Part shown: one piece after another, positions 55,748 to 64,000 of the stretch
Numbering within the stretch: position 1 is the first letter of the stretch
How the letters are laid out: each line of letters starts with the position of its first letter
Origin: Rhexocercosporidium sp. MPI-PUGE-AT-0058
Taxonomy: Eukaryota; Ascomycota; Leotiomycetes; Helotiales
Length of the DNA: 64,000 bases
Direction of reading: 5' to 3'
NCBI GenBank assembly: GCA_020746875.1
Contig: JAGTJL010000002.1
Span: forward strand, 1,240,001 to 1,304,000
The notes under the pieces: model-generated
What the model was told of the DNA's origin: nothing
Database searches by the model: none
Seen by the model: the letters and a program-made list of their open reading frames with translations, nothing else
Translations under genes and position numbers: made by a program

Positions 55748-57144
55748 ATGTATTCTTCGATTCTGATCGTTGGTGCGGGGGTGGCGTTGGTGTTGTATGT
55801 CTTAGGAAGATTATACCCATGTTTTGCGGGAGATAAGGTCAGTGGAGAACCGTTCGCCTGGGATTGAATATCAGCGTTGCCTTTAAGAAAAATTCAAAAT
55901 AGTGACGCAGATTAGGCATATTGAGATATTGCGCGTCTCTACATCTACTGGGACAGCTGCTGACTGTCACTTAGAAGAATCCTTATCTACAGTATAGGAA
56001 AGTACCGATGTCAGATGTTGATGGCGTTAGAACGGATCTTTTCAAGATTGATCCCCTGCCAGATTTTGACTGGCGAACGACACCACCATTGAAGGTCCGC
56101 CCTTTCAAGCCAAAATATCATCTAACAATGGGTATAGAGTTCTCTATCAACAAAGAAGTTCGACGGGTGCATCTTAACGAGCTAATGCCTTGATAGCTGT
56201 CAACACCTCCAATTTTTCAGAACTCATAGAGATGGATCGGAACTATCTGGACCGGGTAACTCTCCGGAAGCAAATCATGCAAGAGCATCATGATATTGCT
56301 ATTCAAGCAAAGCCAGAAGTGAAGCCTGCGATAGACGAGCTTTATAGATGGCTTGTGAACGCATATCTACCAATTCGATATCCAACGATGTTCAGTATCA
56401 CTCCGCTTGGGCTTTTGAATCATGTCACATCAAAACCTGTTCCTCTCGAACCATCGTCAGACCCTGCTAAGACCTTTGAGATCCTTGGTGAGAATTTGGA
56501 TGAAGATATCCTGATCTTGCTCCCATCCGCTGATGGTGATGGATACACTTTGAAGGGATATGTTACTTGCTTCCCTGCAGGCTTCAATACAAAAGAGAAG
56601 CTAGGAATGAAGCTGAGAGATATCCACACGCCTGTGCCAGGATACAAGCAAAAGCTTGAGTTGAGCATGGACCGCTTCTTCGACAGGTTGGAAGTCGGGA
56701 AGGTGGTGAAGAGGGCAAATGCAAGCCATTGGATCATACTGCTTAGACTTTGCACTAATTGCTATTCTAGTGGTCCATAAATACTGAGGAGAAGCTCTTC
56801 GCTGCGAGCGGCTTGCACTTTTACGAAGGCCATGAAGTAGTGGACGAAGAAGTGGACATCAACACAGCAAGTTTCCATTCCCAACACCGTGGATCAGGTA
56901 CTGACAAGCGCAGACATTTCTCCGTTGCGAGCGCCAGCTACTGCATCGGCTTCCAAATACTAAAGCTCTAGTCTTCAACTTCAAGACTTACCTCTATCCG
57001 CTGCGTGAAATAAAAGAGGAGGGGCTAGGCGAGGAGCTAGCCCGGGCAATTGATGGCCTGAAGGAAGGAAATACGCCTGCCATGCATTTCTACAAGCGTG
57101 GTGTGGTATGGGGTGAGGCTGTGAAGGCATACCTGAGAAGTTAA
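55748..57144 (+). CDS. Haem-dependent oxidative N-demethylase family protein (DUF3445), membrane-anchored
   Basis: Five exons (55748-55837, 55975-56131, 56197-56720, 56771-56866, 56914-57144) give 365 residues. An N-terminal anchor (SSILIVGAGVALVLYVLG) precedes the soluble domain. DUF3445 landmarks are SELIEMDRNYLDRV, LYRWLVNAYLPIRYPTMF, LDEDILILLPSADGDGYTL, GYVTCFPAGF, KLRDIHTPVPGY, SMDRFFDRL, RANWSINTEEKLF, TFLRCERQLLHRLPNTKAL and TYLYPLREI. Introns 3 and 4 need GC donors: GCAAGC...TTCTAG (56721-56770) and GCAAGT...GCGCAG (56867-56913). Only with both removed does the conserved RxNWSI and the RCERQ segment read in frame; unspliced, the frame ends at 56780. Characterised bacterial members demethylate amines with haem and oxygen; the fungal substrate is unknown. 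Confidence 0.85.
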
Positions 57145-58458
57145 TGCTTGCCCGAGCAGTTAAGCTTGGGCTGCGGCACTGACAGGGTCTGCCTGGAAAG
57201 ACAATTATTGAGATCGAATGCTTATTTGGTCGTATTCCTTCCAATCGCATGTAGTCCGTTTCCCGTTTCCTGATGATTCCAAAGACTCAGGACTTACAAA
57301 TTTTATCGAGTCGCAGGTAAATGATTCATCAGAAATGCCGTGCAATGCAACCGTGGCGAGGCTGGCACTTTATGTTACACAAAGTGAATGAGTGACTACA
57401 GATACATTCACGGATATATGTGCACAATGCATGCACGCGTGCAGGTTCATGTATTGAAAAAAAAAATCTGGAACATAGCCTTTCCAGAGCTCTGGTAGAA
57501 CAAGCCTCTCAAAAGGAAAATTTGCACTTGGGATCAGGAACAATCATGCGTAATCCAGACTCGACGTGCCAAGTGGCTGGCCAAGGCACGAGTGCTGCTT
57601 TGGGACTCTTCCTCGCTTCCGCTACGCCACATTGACAACACCATCCACTTTCCGACGATTACGGAAATATCCTAGCCTTCAGTTCAGCTAGAGCTCGTCA
57701 ATACTCTAGATCGTCAGGAGTACACCGCACTCGATGACCTGCAAGGAGTCAACTGGTGGACCGTGTCCTGGTCACGGTTCTGGTAGTTTCACCGCTTCAA
57801 CGAAAGGTGGCTCGACCGATGACACCGACTCACCGAGCACCGCCGGGACACACCCGCAGACAGCTAAGGTGGAACCACGGAGGGCGATTTCAAATACAAT
57901 TTCTACATTTGGATAGATTGATTCCTAATGCTCGGAGAATGAGAGCCTCAGGATGTCATCTACCAAGTATCTGCCAAGCTAACCTCAAAGCTTGTTGAAG
58001 CAAATCCAAAGGATTGAACGCCCAAAAGCGCCTCAGAGCCAATCATACGGGTTACCGGATGTAAGCCATGGGTATTCCATGACTGCTGGACGTTCTTTCT
58101 GCCATTGCTGTTGTCTAGAACTTGCTTTTGATTTGAGTATCATGAGCTGTTTTGTGTTCTCTATCTCGACGCTTGGTGATGTTTCGCGACGCCAACGCCG
58201 GCTTCGCCAATAAGACTTTGGGAAAGACTGTAAGTTCGGCAGTGGAGAGCAGCCTAAGATCATGCTCTCTCCAACGAGCAGTAAGATGATTTTAAGTGGT
58301 GAAGAGATCCAGATGTTTGGTTGTTGCAGCGGCTTGAAGCCTGGGAATCTTATGAGATCTCAGAATCCGGCTCAGTGGACTCCTCAGGGACATACTGAGG
58401 ATGAGTAATATCTCATCTATAAGTATATTAGAATGTCTGTAGTGAATACATTCACTCA
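57145..58458. other. Intergenic
   Basis: This 1.3-kb gap lies between two oxidoreductase genes. Short frames only. It should contain the missing first exon and promoter of the peroxidase gene, which I could not place with confidence. Confidence 0.4.
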
Positions 58459-59770
58459 GTGGTCCATTCTCACAATCTCCGGCCAGTTGCACAGGAAACG
58501 AGCGAACTTCGTCAAAGCAAATTCCAAAACATCACCATACGTCTTACTCCTATCCTCTTCACGGTGGTGACGGCAAAAACGGTTTATGGTCTAAGCTTCC
58601 TGGAGGTCCGTAGTGCTTTTGTCGCATACACAGACAGGCTGAGACGTTCCCTCTCAGACTATGACAATGTCTTCAACCGTTCCGCTGCAGAGGTCGAGGC
58701 ACGTGGTTCTGGTGGATGTCCGGCAGTTTGGACGTCGATAGTCACTGAGATGTCCGCCTTATTCATCGATAACAGTACTACACCTAGTCAATGCAACGAT
58801 GATGCAAGAGCAGCTATTCGGGTATGAGCTATCAATCTTTCCATACTCGTGATTTCTCTCTAACCAAAGTCAACAGGCCGCTTTTCATGATTGTGGAACC
58901 TGGGATAAGTCCCAAGGATCGACTGGCGGTTGTGACGGTTCTTTAATGTATGTGGACAATGGCGTCTTGTCTCTTCTCTAGAAAGGTTTGTTGTACGTAC
59001 CATGCTGACATTGATTCTCCAGTGTGGCCGGCGAAGCCTTTGGTCGACCGGAGAACAACGGTCTCCAGGGAATCAGCAATAAGCTGCTCGTCATGCAGCA
59101 AAAATACACTACACCATCCAACCCGTTCTCTGTAGCAGACATGCTTCAAATGGCCACCTCCGTCGCTACGCTGATGTGTCTTGGAGGACCAAAAGTACCA
59201 ACCTTCGTCGGCAGAAAAGACTCCGCAGCACCTAAACCACATGACAAACTTCCTGACGCCCATGGAAGCGGAGACTCCCTTTTCGCGCTCTTCCAAGCAA
59301 AGGGCTTCACAGCCAACGAGTACGTTCCCTTCCATACTTACCCAGGAAATTCAACATGCGTAAGCTAACCTCCCTCTTCTCGTCCCAGGCTTGCTGCCCT
59401 CCTCGGTGCACACTCCGCGTCAAAGGCATTCAACCAACCCGACATTGTATTTGGCACATCAAAAGACGACACGCCAGGGATCTGGGACGTACACTACTAC
59501 TCAAATACTCTCAAACCTGTCGTCGGCATGGCGTCGTTCCAAGCGGATTTCAACCTTGCGAGCTACCCAGTCGTTGGCAAGGAGTTCAACGGCTTCGTGA
59601 ACTCGGCGGGAAAGTGGAACAGTGCTTATGCAAATTCCATGGCTAAGATGGCTTTGTTGGGTGTCCCCGGGGGCAGGAATAATCTGATTGATTGCACGGG
59701 TGTTTTGCCAAGGGGAACCTCGATTAAGCGAGATATCAAGGCAGCGCCCATTAATGATCGTGTAAGATAA
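58459..59770 (+). CDS. Class II-like (fungal ligninase-type) haem peroxidase, 5' end unresolved
   Basis: Exons 58459-58821 (5' limit arbitrary), 58877-58947, 59023-59319 and 59389-59770 read in phase. The distal haem side is RAAFHDCGTWDKSQGSTGG then CDGSL, with the distal Arg and His. RPENNGLQ and NPFSVADMLQMA follow. The proximal histidine is in ELAALLGAHSASKAF. The C-terminal part has SFQADFNLASY and NNLIDCTGVLP. The family uses hydrogen peroxide to oxidise phenols or lignin-like substrates. No in-frame ATG lies between the stop at 58429-58431 and the conserved region. A hydrophobic, leader-like piece (TIRLTPILFTVVTAKTVYGL) is preceded by ATC where ATG would fit. So either an upstream coding exon exists or the start codon is lost. 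The Trp or Mn-binding residues of true ligninases cannot be judged here. Confidence 0.8.
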
Positions 59771-60590
59771 TTGCGTTGTCTAAAAAAAGAGTTTGTCACT
59801 GAGTACGGTGAAAAAGGAAAGGAAGAAATGGTGTTAATGGTACTTGGATGGAGTTGTGGTTTATTTGAGCTGCGATTGCGCTAATCAGTTTTGGGGGGCC
59901 ATGGAATGTTATTCTCGCTTCGAACGCCTCATCATCTGCCCCTTTCTTGGATTTAACCGAATTCGCTTCTACAATACATGAATTTGCTGTCCTTCGCTTA
60001 ACGTAAGTTGGCATGGCATGGCCTGACGTAAGGAGTACCGTGTCATTTACACCAGTCTTAATAGCGAAGCCGCTCCGGTGTTCAGCGGTTGAGGCGCATA
60101 ATGTTACGGAAAATTGGTGGGAAGGATTGATCCACTGCAGCTCTACATGTACAAACGCAAAACAGATAATCTAGAGCCCTAATTTGCAAAGAAAACATCA
60201 AAGAATGGGTTCGTGGGCATAAAGGAGAACGAATCTCATTCCCCTCACTGCTGCAATTCAATGTAATCCATACATCACAGAGGAGCATTCGCAGCTATAC
60301 ATGATAAAGATTCGAGGAAGCAAGAGAAGAGAAACGCGTCTGAGAACAGGAGGGAAAAGGGTCTCGAGGTTTTCATTCCATGCCTGGTATCCTGCGCTAC
60401 TGATGCAAACCCAAACATACACAAATATGTAACCCATTCGTGTTCTCTTCGTAATCAACAGACCTGTATGCCTTGTCAAGCATCAATCCCCTACCATCAC
60501 TGTCCTTTGTCCGAGACCTGTTTATGATGTAAATCCCATGTTCCTTTTTGGCGCGAACCACACTCTATTTACTGCACTTTTCTCGCAAAC
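59771..60590. other. Intergenic between convergent genes
   Basis: This 820 bp holds the 3' flanks of the peroxidase and Dnt1-like genes. No supported feature was seen. Confidence 0.4.
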
Positions 60591-63500
60591 TTAAAAGCTG
60601 GTGTTGAACTTATATCCAGTCAAGAATTTATCGGTCTTCTTCTCCACTTTCTTCTTGCGCTCCTTCGAGTTCTCACATTGCTGCGTACTGGTCTTGTACA
60701 ACTTTGGACTCAGCAAATTTGCGTTGTCACTTCCCTTTAACCCTGCGATCTCAAGCGCCAATTCATCGCGAATCTTCTTCTGTTCGTCAACTTCGGAATC
60801 CAAATCCGAATTTCCGCTTGAGTCGGAGTCCGAAGAGTCATCTCGGCGAGTGGGAGATTTGTCCTTTTGAGTGAGCTTTGGAGCTTCGGAGTCAAAGGAG
60901 TCGGACGAGTCGTTGTCGCTTTCCTCCTCACTCTCTTCGCTATCTTCGTCATCTATGATGGATTGCAAAGTGCGCTGTCCACTCCTGCTCACAACCGGTT
61001 TGGTAGCCGAAGAAGTCGCAAGCATTGACTTATTCCTGTTCAGGCTGCTCAAACTCACACCGATCTTCATTGACGGCCTCGGTGCGGCGCTGGACGTAGG
61101 CGGATAAACAAGAGCACTGGACGCCGGAACAATCGAGTGAGCTTCATAGAGAGAAGAAGTTAGTTGCTGATCGATCTCGTCTTGAGTATTGTGCTCCTCA
61201 TCGGAGAGTGAATCCTTACTTGAGTTTGATCCCGCGGGTTTAGGGCTAGCCTGGTGCTTGTGTTGTGGCAACACCGGTAGGCTCGAGTTGGGAACTTCAA
61301 TTTCAGCTACATCGTCATCTTCATCCTCCTCATCTACATCTTCTCCTTCTTCTTCTTCTTCTTCCTCCTCCGACCCAGAGCTCGAGCTTCCGTCTTCCGC
61401 TTCATCGTCCAGAAACTTGTTTCCCGGCGTCGACTTTGGCTCATTCTCAGTATCAAAATCCTCTTCGACTTGATCCTCATCGTCCTCATCAGCTTCGGAT
61501 TCTGAGTTGCTCTCGGACTCGGGCGGGGCAGAATGATGAGCTTTGATGGTGTCAGTTGATCTCGGATGTTGGCTGAAGATGACTGGTGAACGACTATCTC
61601 GAGGCGACGAGTTGTGACTTTGGGTCTCATCCTCGTCGTCGGACGAATCTGCGGCAATGGCTGACTTCGTAGCCGGTTTTGACGGAGTTCGCTTCCTTGG
61701 GCTAGGTCGACTTCGGATTTCTTCTTCTGAATCATCCGAAGATACCTCGGCTTCAAACGGTTCCTTCGGCGTCGGCTCTACTGATTTAGATTTTCCTGTG
61801 ATCGTGTTAGCCGAGACCCTTTCTATCGATCTATTCCGAGCATACGAAAGGTCATGGACAAAAAACGATTCGGGAAACAACTCCGGAAGGAGAGAACATG
61901 CCTTTGGGAGCCGGAATTGGAGTAGTACTCTTTCGAGCAGCAGGCGTAGGGACAGGGGAGACCTTCTTCGCGGTCTCAGGAATCGGCTCTTTTGGTGCTT
62001 GAGTGATCTTAAACTGAACGGGCGTGATGCTCTGTCCGAGACTCGATCGAGCAACAGAACGTCCAGGTGGCAGAATTGGCGTACTTGTTTTTGCTGGTGG
62101 CAGAACTGCATTGCAATTAGTAAATGAAACATTCGTGTTGAAGCTAAGAACTCACTTGTACTCTGTGAGGACCTAGGTGCCGATCCGGGAGCAATTACAG
62201 CCTTGGAAGCCAGTCCTACTGGTTTCTGAGTAGAGTTATTGGGAGTTGTAACAGTTGGCGAAGCTTTTGGCGTGGAAGAGTTTATCATAGACTTTGGCGT
62301 GGGAAATTTCGGGGGCAGGATTCGACTCGCAGGTCTGATGGGTGTGGGATTCTGCTCAGGTTCGTCGCGGAAAGATACACGTCGATTGTGGGGCTTCGAC
62401 AGTGGCATTTGTAGCTCAATACTAACTCCATTTGAAGAATCGTCCGTCGAAGCTTTCGAGCCTGCTGGAGAGGAACTTCTCATAGCCTGAGATGAAGCCG
62501 TGCGTTTGAGAGCGGATTTTCGCTGGCCCGGGATAAACGGAGTCGCAGACTGGACTCTCGACGAAGAACCTGGTGTTCCACCTCTTGACTTGGGAAGAAC
62601 CGGAGAGGCTGATTTGTATTGACGAGACTCCTCTGGGATCGATCTCTTCTGCTTTCTCTTCAACGTTGCAGCAGCAATCTCCTCTTCCTTGCGTAGCCTC
62701 TCTGCTTCCTCGGCGGCAGATTTCTCATGCGCCAGACGCTCCTCCTCTAAACGGTCTCCCTCAACGGCCTTCTCCTTTTCTAGTCGAGAAAATCGAGCGC
62801 CATCTCGACGCCTCTCCTCATCTTCACGCTTTTCCTGGGCTTCGCGCTCCTTCTCGGCCCGAGAAGCTCTAGTAATGGCCGCCTTGCGTTCAGCTTCTCC
62901 ACGCTGAAATTCTTCGACCTCAATCCGCTCTTGCTCCTCTCGCTTGGCTCTCTCTGTTTCGGCCTGATGGGTTTCCTCGGCTTGGCGAGTTTCTGCAGCG
63001 GCAAGTCGGGTCTTTCTCGCTTCATCTGTTTGCTGCTTCTGCTTCTGTCGTTCCTCTCGTTCCTTACTATTGGGGGTGAGGGGAAGCTCGCCGGGTGCGG
63101 TCTGCTCCCTAGCAGCTGAGCTTCGTCGGGTGCCACCTGGTGGAGTATTGAACTTGTTCTTGATCCAATCCAGTGCGGGCAATCCCGAAGGACTATTCCT
63201 GGCTTTCAGCGAAGCTTTCCTGTCTCTTGCAATACTCGCAAGACCAAATTCCTCGTCGTCCGTTGCAATGTTCTCGTAGATACTGATTTCATCGTGGGAC
63301 AGATCCAGTTTTCCATTCCGTTCCCGATCAACTAGGCGAGACTCTGGTCTTCTGCGTTGGCTGGCCGAGGTGGTTCCATTCTGTAGTGGGCGCTGATCAA
63401 CAGATAATGGACTCGTCGCTGCAGTCGACACGGATGTTCCGCGCTCTGAAGCTCGCTGAATGTGGTAACTCTTTGCCCTAGGGTTTGAACCATCTGATTG

Positions 63501-64000
63501 TGTCCGAGCCGTAGCCTCCCCCAAAGGACTCGAATGGGCCCTGCGCGAGGGAACGTTGGAGTCTTCGTCGAGATCGTGCTGGTTCATCTGGTGATCAGCT
63601 GAACCGTAATCATCAAATGGAGAACGAAGCAACGCAGGTGGGGGTGGGGACGGCGGAGGAGTTTCAGCAACCTCTCTCACCGTCCTGGGAATTGAGGTGT
63701 GCGCTGTCCTTACATTTCGCGAGTTGTGGAAGTGCCCGTTGGCTTTGCCCAGAATGATGCTCTCTTGCGAATTGGGAATGATGTTGGAATCTAATATGCG
63801 ACCGTTCGTCATCAAGGTCTCTCTGGTAACATCCTCGTTCTCCCGAGATGGTAGAGGCTCATCTGGGTCTGCCACCCTCTGACGCTTGTTTGGTTTCCAC
63901 ACATTAGCTGGTGTAGATCCATTCACCCTTGAGCTGCCCTCCCTCCCACGCTTGCGGCTCGCATATGGATCGAATCGAAGGGCAGAATTTGGCGCGACAG
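60591..64000 (-). CDS. Dnt1-like nucleolar protein, 5' end beyond right edge
   Basis: The reading frame enters from the right edge (SALRFDPYASRKRGR) and continues through exons >64000-62156, 62105-61902 and 61795-60591, over 1070 residues, all but its ends low-complexity. Regions in order: Ser/Pro-rich; a very long charged coiled coil (residues rich in E, R, K, A; for example AEKEREAQEKREDEERRRDG); Ser/Thr/Pro blocks with phospho-type motifs; an acidic run (GSEEEEEEEEGEDVDEEDED); and a basic C-terminus ending DKFLTGYKFNTSF. The layout fits the fungal Net1/Dnt1-type nucleolar proteins that restrain Cdc14-like phosphatase, whose N-terminal domain would lie outside the window. Intron 2 seems to use a GC donor (61901), or a weak GT donor inside the preceding exon. 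Family call tentative. Confidence 0.6.
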   Translation of the reverse strand, partial: VAPNSALRFDPYASRKRGREGSSRVNGSTPANVWKPNKRQRVADPDEPLPSRENEDVTRETLMTNGRILDSNIIPNSQESIILGKANGHFHNSRNVRTAHTSIPRTVREVAETPPPSPPPPALLRSPFDDYGSADHQMNQHDLDEDSNVPSRRAHSSPLGEATARTQSDGSNPRAKSYHIQRASERGTSVSTAATSPLSVDQRPLQNGTTSASQRRRPESRLVDRERNGKLDLSHDEISIYENIATDDEEFGLASIARDRKASLKARNSPSGLPALDWIKNKFNTPPGGTRRSSAAREQTAPGELPLTPNSKEREERQKQKQQTDEARKTRLAAAETRQAEETHQAETERAKREEQERIEVEEFQRGEAERKAAITRASRAEKEREAQEKREDEERRRDGARFSRLEKEKAVEGDRLEEERLAHEKSAAEEAERLRKEEEIAAATLKRKQKRSIPEESRQYKSASPVLPKSRGGTPGSSSRVQSATPFIPGQRKSALKRTASSQAMRSSSPAGSKASTDDSSNGVSIELQMPLSKPHNRRVSFRDEPEQNPTPIRPASRILPPKFPTPKSMINSSTPKASPTVTTPNNSTQKPVGLASKAVIAPGSAPRSSQSTSEFLASTRMFHLLIAMQFCHQQKQVRQFCHLDVLLLDRVSDRASRPFSLRSLKHQKSRFLRPRRRSPLSLRLLLERVLLQFRLPKACSLLPELFPESFFVHDLSYARNRSIERVSANTITGKSKSVEPTPKEPFEAEVSSDDSEEEIRSRPSPRKRTPSKPATKSAIAADSSDDEDETQSHNSSPRDSRSPVIFSQHPRSTDTIKAHHSAPPESESNSESEADEDDEDQVEEDFDTENEPKSTPGNKFLDDEAEDGSSSSGSEEEEEEEEGEDVDEEDEDDDVAEIEVPNSSLPVLPQHKHQASPKPAGSNSSKDSLSDEEHNTQDEIDQQLTSSLYEAHSIVPASSALVYPPTSSAAPRPSMKIGVSLSSLNRNKSMLATSSATKPVVSRSGQRTLQSIIDDEDSEESEEESDNDSSDSFDSEAPKLTQKDKSPTRRDDSSDSDSSGNSDLDSEVDEQKKIRDELALEIAGLKGSDNANLLSPKLYKTSTQQCENSKERKKKVEKKTDKFLTGYKFNTSF

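Noticed and set aside
53280..60590. A secondary-metabolite cluster around the oxidase genes
   Set aside because: No polyketide synthase, NRPS, terpene synthase, prenyltransferase, transporter or cluster regulator is present.
61189..61546. Ser-rich plus-strand frames opposite the Dnt1-like gene
   Set aside because: They mirror the acidic run on the minus strand (GAA/GAG read as TTC/CTC).
1..64000. tRNA, rRNA or CRISPR features
   Set aside because: No T-loop/A-box combination, rRNA-like stretch or regularly spaced repeat was seen; CRISPR is not expected in a fungal nuclear genome. A tRNAscan run would settle the tRNA question.

Overview
This window is nuclear DNA of a filamentous ascomycete (Pezizomycotina). 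Genes are split by many short GT-AG introns of about 45-120 nt with CTAAC/CTGAC-like branch points. Genes lie on both strands, one transcript each, and most products are recognisable fungal proteins. A helotialean (Leotiomycetes) source is plausible from the gene content, but this cannot be settled from sequence reading alone. Exon junctions below were worked out by hand from splice consensus, reading phase and protein family continuity.

Left half (1-23.5 kb), mostly core genes: PEX1 N-terminus (partial, minus) and MCM7 (plus) share a promoter with cell-cycle boxes; a decayed unknown gene (minus); a 1641-residue protein with the layout of the meiotic axis proteins Red1/SYCP2; a NEDD8-specific protease (DenA/SENP8 type); UBA4 (minus, with an apparent homopolymer frameshift) divergent from SLX9; a sugar-phosphate-isomerase-like TIM-barrel enzyme; PAM17 (minus) divergent from a chromodomain protein.

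Middle accessory region (23.5-32.4 kb): a two-exon gene joining a PigL_N-like N-terminus to a retropepsin-like domain that lacks the catalytic DTG, preceded by a promoter packed with TGCAG words; a secreted cupredoxin; the remains of a coiled-coil/ankyrin-like gene; and a dead small-secreted-protein gene.

Right half: mitoribosomal mS29 (minus) divergent from RRS1, a RhoGAP protein with a 2.6-kb upstream gap, an intact Tc1/mariner element with TA target duplication, an SDR killed by an early stop, an atypical SDR/epimerase, a bHLH factor, a 5.4-kb gene-poor stretch with decayed reading-frame fragments, then three oxidative genes (bilirubin-oxidase-like multicopper oxidase, DUF3445 haem-dependent demethylase with two GC-AG introns, class II-like peroxidase), and finally a Dnt1-like nucleolar protein that runs off the right edge.

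The genes do not form one pathway. Several pairs share short divergent promoters (pex1/mcm7, uba4/slx9, pam17/chromodomain gene, mS29/rrs1). The 53-60 kb stretch is a possible oxidative neighbourhood.
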